The notes beneath the pieces were generated by a model, which was not told the DNA's origin, made no database searches, and saw only the letters and a list, made by a program, of their open reading frames with translations. The translations under genes were made by a program, and so were the position numbers. From the NCBI GenBank assembly GCA_964536085.1, contig CAZHWR010000017.1:1-34823 (forward strand): a DNA stretch of 34,823 nucleotides. Reading direction: 5' to 3'. Origin of the DNA: CAZHWR01 sp964536085 (lineage in GTDB: Bacteria; Bacillota; Clostridia; Oscillospirales; Ruminococcaceae). Below are positions 32,736 through 34,823 of this stretch, in pieces (the first letter of the stretch is position 1; each line of letters begins with the position of its first letter).

Positions 32736-33368
32736 ATGACGAAGAAAGAGCTTGCCGCCGTCGTTATGCAGCGTCTTGAAGAGGCGTATCCCGACGCGGT
32801 ATGTTCGCTTAAGTATGAAAAACCGTATGAGCTGCTGTTTGCAACGCGGCTTTCCGCCCAGTGTACGGATGCGCGGGTCAATATAGTAACAAAGGACTTG
32901 TTTAAAGAATACCCTACTTTGGAGTCTTTTGCAACTGCCGATCAGTCCGAGATGGAAAAGATCATCCGTCCGTGCGGGCTTTTCAAAACCAAGACCAAGC
33001 AGGTCATAGAATGCGCACAAATGCTTCTTGAGGATTACGGCGGGGTTGTTCCCGACAGTATTGACGAGCTCACTAAGCTCCCCGGAATCGGCAGAAAAAC
33101 CGCGAATTTAATAGTTGGGGATATCTACGGCAAGGATTCCGTGGTAACCGATACGCACTGCATTCGAATATGCAACAGGCTGGGACTTGTCACCTCCAAA
33201 GAACCGTTTGCCGTGGAAAAACAGCTCAGAAAAATTCTTGATTTATCCCGTTCGGGGGATTTTTGCCACAGGCTTGTGCATTTCGGGAGAGACGTATGTA
33301 CGGCGCGCAGTCCGAAATGTTCTGATTGCCCGCTGGAGGATATATGCAAAAAGAAAATAAAAAAATAA
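32736..33368 (+). CDS. nth: Endonuclease III, base excision repair
   Basis: DNA glycosylase/AP lyase for oxidised pyrimidines. The 210-residue protein has the helix-hairpin-helix LPGIGRKTANLIVGD with the catalytic Lys of that motif. The catalytic Asp lies in VVTDTHCIRI. It also has a C-terminal 4Fe-4S loop, C-TARSPK-C-SD-C-PLEDI-C (CX6CX2CX5C). The start follows AAAGGA by about 12 nt. Its end overlaps the next gene by 25 nt, so the two are co-transcribed. Divergent from the alkyltransferase gene, another repair enzyme. Confidence 0.96.
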   Translation: MTKKELAAVVMQRLEEAYPDAVCSLKYEKPYELLFATRLSAQCTDARVNIVTKDLFKEYPTLESFATADQSEMEKIIRPCGLFKTKTKQVIECAQMLLEDYGGVVPDSIDELTKLPGIGRKTANLIVGDIYGKDSVVTDTHCIRICNRLGLVTSKEPFAVEKQLRKILDLSRSGDFCHRLVHFGRDVCTARSPKCSDCPLEDICKKKIKK

Positions 33369-34348
33369 CGCAGTCCCAAACGAATCCGTTTGAGTTTTCG
33401 GACGATAACAAGCGATACCACACATGGAATTACCATCTGCGGCATAAGTTCGGCGGAAAGGTCTTCAAGGTTTCGCTCGACTGCGGCTTTACCTGCCCCA
33501 ACATTGACGGAACAAAGGGAACGGGCGGGTGTATATACTGTTCCGCGGCGGGAAGCGGGGATTTTGCCGGCAGCAGGGACTTGCCGATAGAAAAGCAGTT
33601 TGAAACGGTTAAAAATAAGCTGCATAAAAAGTGGGACAACGCGAAATATATCGCGTATTTCCAGGCGTTTACAAATACCTATGCGCCGCTTTGCGTGCTG
33701 CGCGAAAAATACGAGCGGGCGCTTGAAATAAACGGCGTAGTAGGTTTGAGCATCGCGACGAGAGCGGACTGCCTGAAAGACGATGTTGTCAGCTATCTTT
33801 CAGAGCTTTCAAAAAGGACATATTTAATCGTCGAGCTCGGTCTGCAAACCGCGTTTGACTCTACGGCGCGGTTTATTAACCGAGGGCACACGTTCGCAGA
33901 GTTTATTAACGGTTACAACAAGCTTCGGGACAACGGCATAAACGTCTGCGTGCATATCATAAACGGTCTGCCGGGTGAAACGCAGGATATGATGATAAAA
34001 ACGGCGCGGACCGTCGCAAATTTGAATCCGCACAGTGTTAAGATTCATCTTTTGCATATTTTGAAAAATACCGCCGCCGAAAAAATGTATCAAAACGGCG
34101 TGTTCAGCGCAATGAGCATGGACGACTACGTTAAAACCGTCTGCGGGCAGCTTACTCTTTTTTCGCCTGAAACGATAATCCAAAGGGTGACGGGCGACGG
34201 CGCAAAAAGCGAGCTTATCGCCCCTTTGTGGGGCTTGAAAAAATTCGTTGTCATGGACGCTATCGACAAATATATGTTTGAAAACTGTCTTTATCAGGGG
34301 ATAAATTATCAGGGAATAAATTATCAGGGAATAAATTGTGTTGAGTAA
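33344..34348 (+). CDS. TIGR01212-family radical SAM protein
   Basis: A YhcC-like radical SAM enzyme of unknown substrate, 334 residues. It begins MQKENKKITQ and has the cluster-binding CPNIDGTKGTGGCIYC (CX11CX2C) in the family's DCGFTCPN context. Later motifs are YFQAFTNTYAP, LSIATRADCL, VELGLQTAFD, HIINGLPGET and KIHLLHILKNTAAEKMY. The start at 33344 follows GGAGG by six bases and lies inside nth (25-nt overlap). The C-terminus holds three YQGIN repeats from a 15-bp tandem duplication, which is probably not a family feature. Confidence 0.93.
   Translation: MQKENKKITQSQTNPFEFSDDNKRYHTWNYHLRHKFGGKVFKVSLDCGFTCPNIDGTKGTGGCIYCSAAGSGDFAGSRDLPIEKQFETVKNKLHKKWDNAKYIAYFQAFTNTYAPLCVLREKYERALEINGVVGLSIATRADCLKDDVVSYLSELSKRTYLIVELGLQTAFDSTARFINRGHTFAEFINGYNKLRDNGINVCVHIINGLPGETQDMMIKTARTVANLNPHSVKIHLLHILKNTAAEKMYQNGVFSAMSMDDYVKTVCGQLTLFSPETIIQRVTGDGAKSELIAPLWGLKKFVVMDAIDKYMFENCLYQGINYQGINYQGINCVE
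34291..34335 (+). repeat. 15-bp tandem repeat, three copies
   Basis: Three in-frame 15-bp units (TTATCAGGGRATAAA) lie at 34291, 34306 and 34321. Copies 2 and 3 are identical and copy 1 differs by one base. They encode YQGIN three times at the C-terminus of the radical SAM protein. Likely replication slippage. Confidence 0.92.
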
Positions 34349-34403
34349 AGAACGCATAAGGATGTATTTTTGTGCGTTAAAATAAATGATTGGAGACGAG
34401 ATT

Positions 34404-34642
34404 ATGGATATCAGTATCTGCGTTGGTAGCTCATGTCATCTTCGCGGCTCGTATGACATTATCGAATTGATGAAGAAAAGCTGGAGGAAAACGGTCTCAC
34501 CGATAAGGTTAATCTGGGCGCCGCTTTCTGCTTGGGCAAATGTACCGACGGCGTTAGTGTAAAAATCGACGACGAAATCATATGCGGCGTGTCTGCGGAC
34601 AGTTTTGACGGGATTTTTGACAAGTACGTTTTAAAAAAGTAG
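34404..34642 (+). pseudogene. Frameshifted [2Fe-2S] thioredoxin-like ferredoxin
   Basis: Frame 1 from ATG 34404 reads MDISICVGSSCHLRGSYDII, then ELMKK. After the A-run 34476-34479 the matching sequence continues in another frame as EENGLTDKVNLGAAFCLGKC, then TDGVSVKIDDEIICGVSADSF and a TAG at 34640-34642. Restoring one A would give a 79-residue (2Fe-2S) ferredoxin-like protein with CX4C and CX3C ligands, as in NuoE/HydC-like domains. As given, frame 1 ends in a stop after about 52 codons. A deletion in an A-run can be a real mutation, an assembly error or slippage. The gene start follows GGAGACGAG. Confidence 0.8.
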
Positions 34643-34823
34643 GTGGATTTTTATGCCGATATTTTAAAGCTTAAGAAATCCAACTGTAAAAACTTCTACA
34701 AATGTATCAGAAACTGTCCTGTAAAATCTGTTGCCGTTCTATCAATTATACAACATAACAAACTGAATTTCCGTACTCGCATAACGATGAACACCCGTGT
34801 GCAAAAAATGCACACCCCTCATA
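34643..34823 (+). other. Window end without recognised gene
   Basis: AT-rich, no coding region seen. A GTGTGCA/TGCACAC hairpin (34797-34803 with 34809-34815) with an A-rich loop lies near the edge. No T-run follows inside the window, so its nature cannot be judged. Confidence 0.4.

Overview
The window reads as a chromosomal segment of a spore-forming, Gram-positive anaerobe of the class Clostridia, probably Oscillospiraceae/Ruminococcaceae-like. The evidence is a SpoIVA and a SipL-like SPOCS/LysM protein (spore coat assembly), Gram-positive lipoprotein and secretion signals, GH25 and wall-binding repeats, two ECF S components without a local energising module, several radical SAM enzymes, and AT-rich consensus promoters with intrinsic terminators. 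No CRISPR array, rRNA or intact transposase was seen. TTG starts with good ribosome binding sites occur in several genes.

Layout. 1-170: a 55-bp hairpin-bearing direct repeat inside what should be the trp operon. 234-3586: trpC-trpF-trpB-trpA (trpEGD presumably lie upstream, outside the window). 3627-9430: a purine salvage operon: promoter, xpt, a BMP-family nucleoside-binding lipoprotein, a fused ATPase-permease protein and a second permease, closed by a 15-bp terminator. 9470-12504 (minus): sipL-like then spoIVA, 20 nt apart. 12701-14796 (minus): pyridoxal/pyridoxamine kinase, ECF S component and radical SAM protein, probably one vitamin B6-linked operon. 15003-15164 (minus): a 53-residue Cys-rich protein. 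15343-18308: adaptor, MacB/FtsX-type permease and a DUF6873-like protein, with no ATPase gene. 18430-19794 (minus): an alanine/glycine:Na+ symporter. 19963-20601: a second ECF S component. 20752-22650: a secreted GH25 muramidase with many wall-binding repeats. 23108-28453: two convergent GxGYxYP-family proteins, one secreted and multimodular, one without a signal peptide. 28585-30262: two small XRE regulators (one with an amber codon at position 3), a Com-like zinc ribbon, a structured intergenic element and tRNA-Trp(CCA). 30481-34642: a membrane-anchored alpha-toroid protein, a DNA alkyl-transferase, endonuclease III overlapping a TIGR01212 radical SAM gene, and a frameshifted [2Fe-2S] ferredoxin-like gene.

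How the parts fit together. Most of the segment is housekeeping: tryptophan synthesis, purine uptake and salvage, vitamin uptake and base repair. Two surface or secreted blocks are accessory-like. The points most worth a second look are the paired GxGYxYP proteins, the fused nucleoside ABC transporter, the sipL-spoIVA pairing, the unassigned three-way-junction element at 29087-29192, the ATPase-less export pair, and two apparent single-base lesions (amber codon near 30255, A-run frameshift near 34476).
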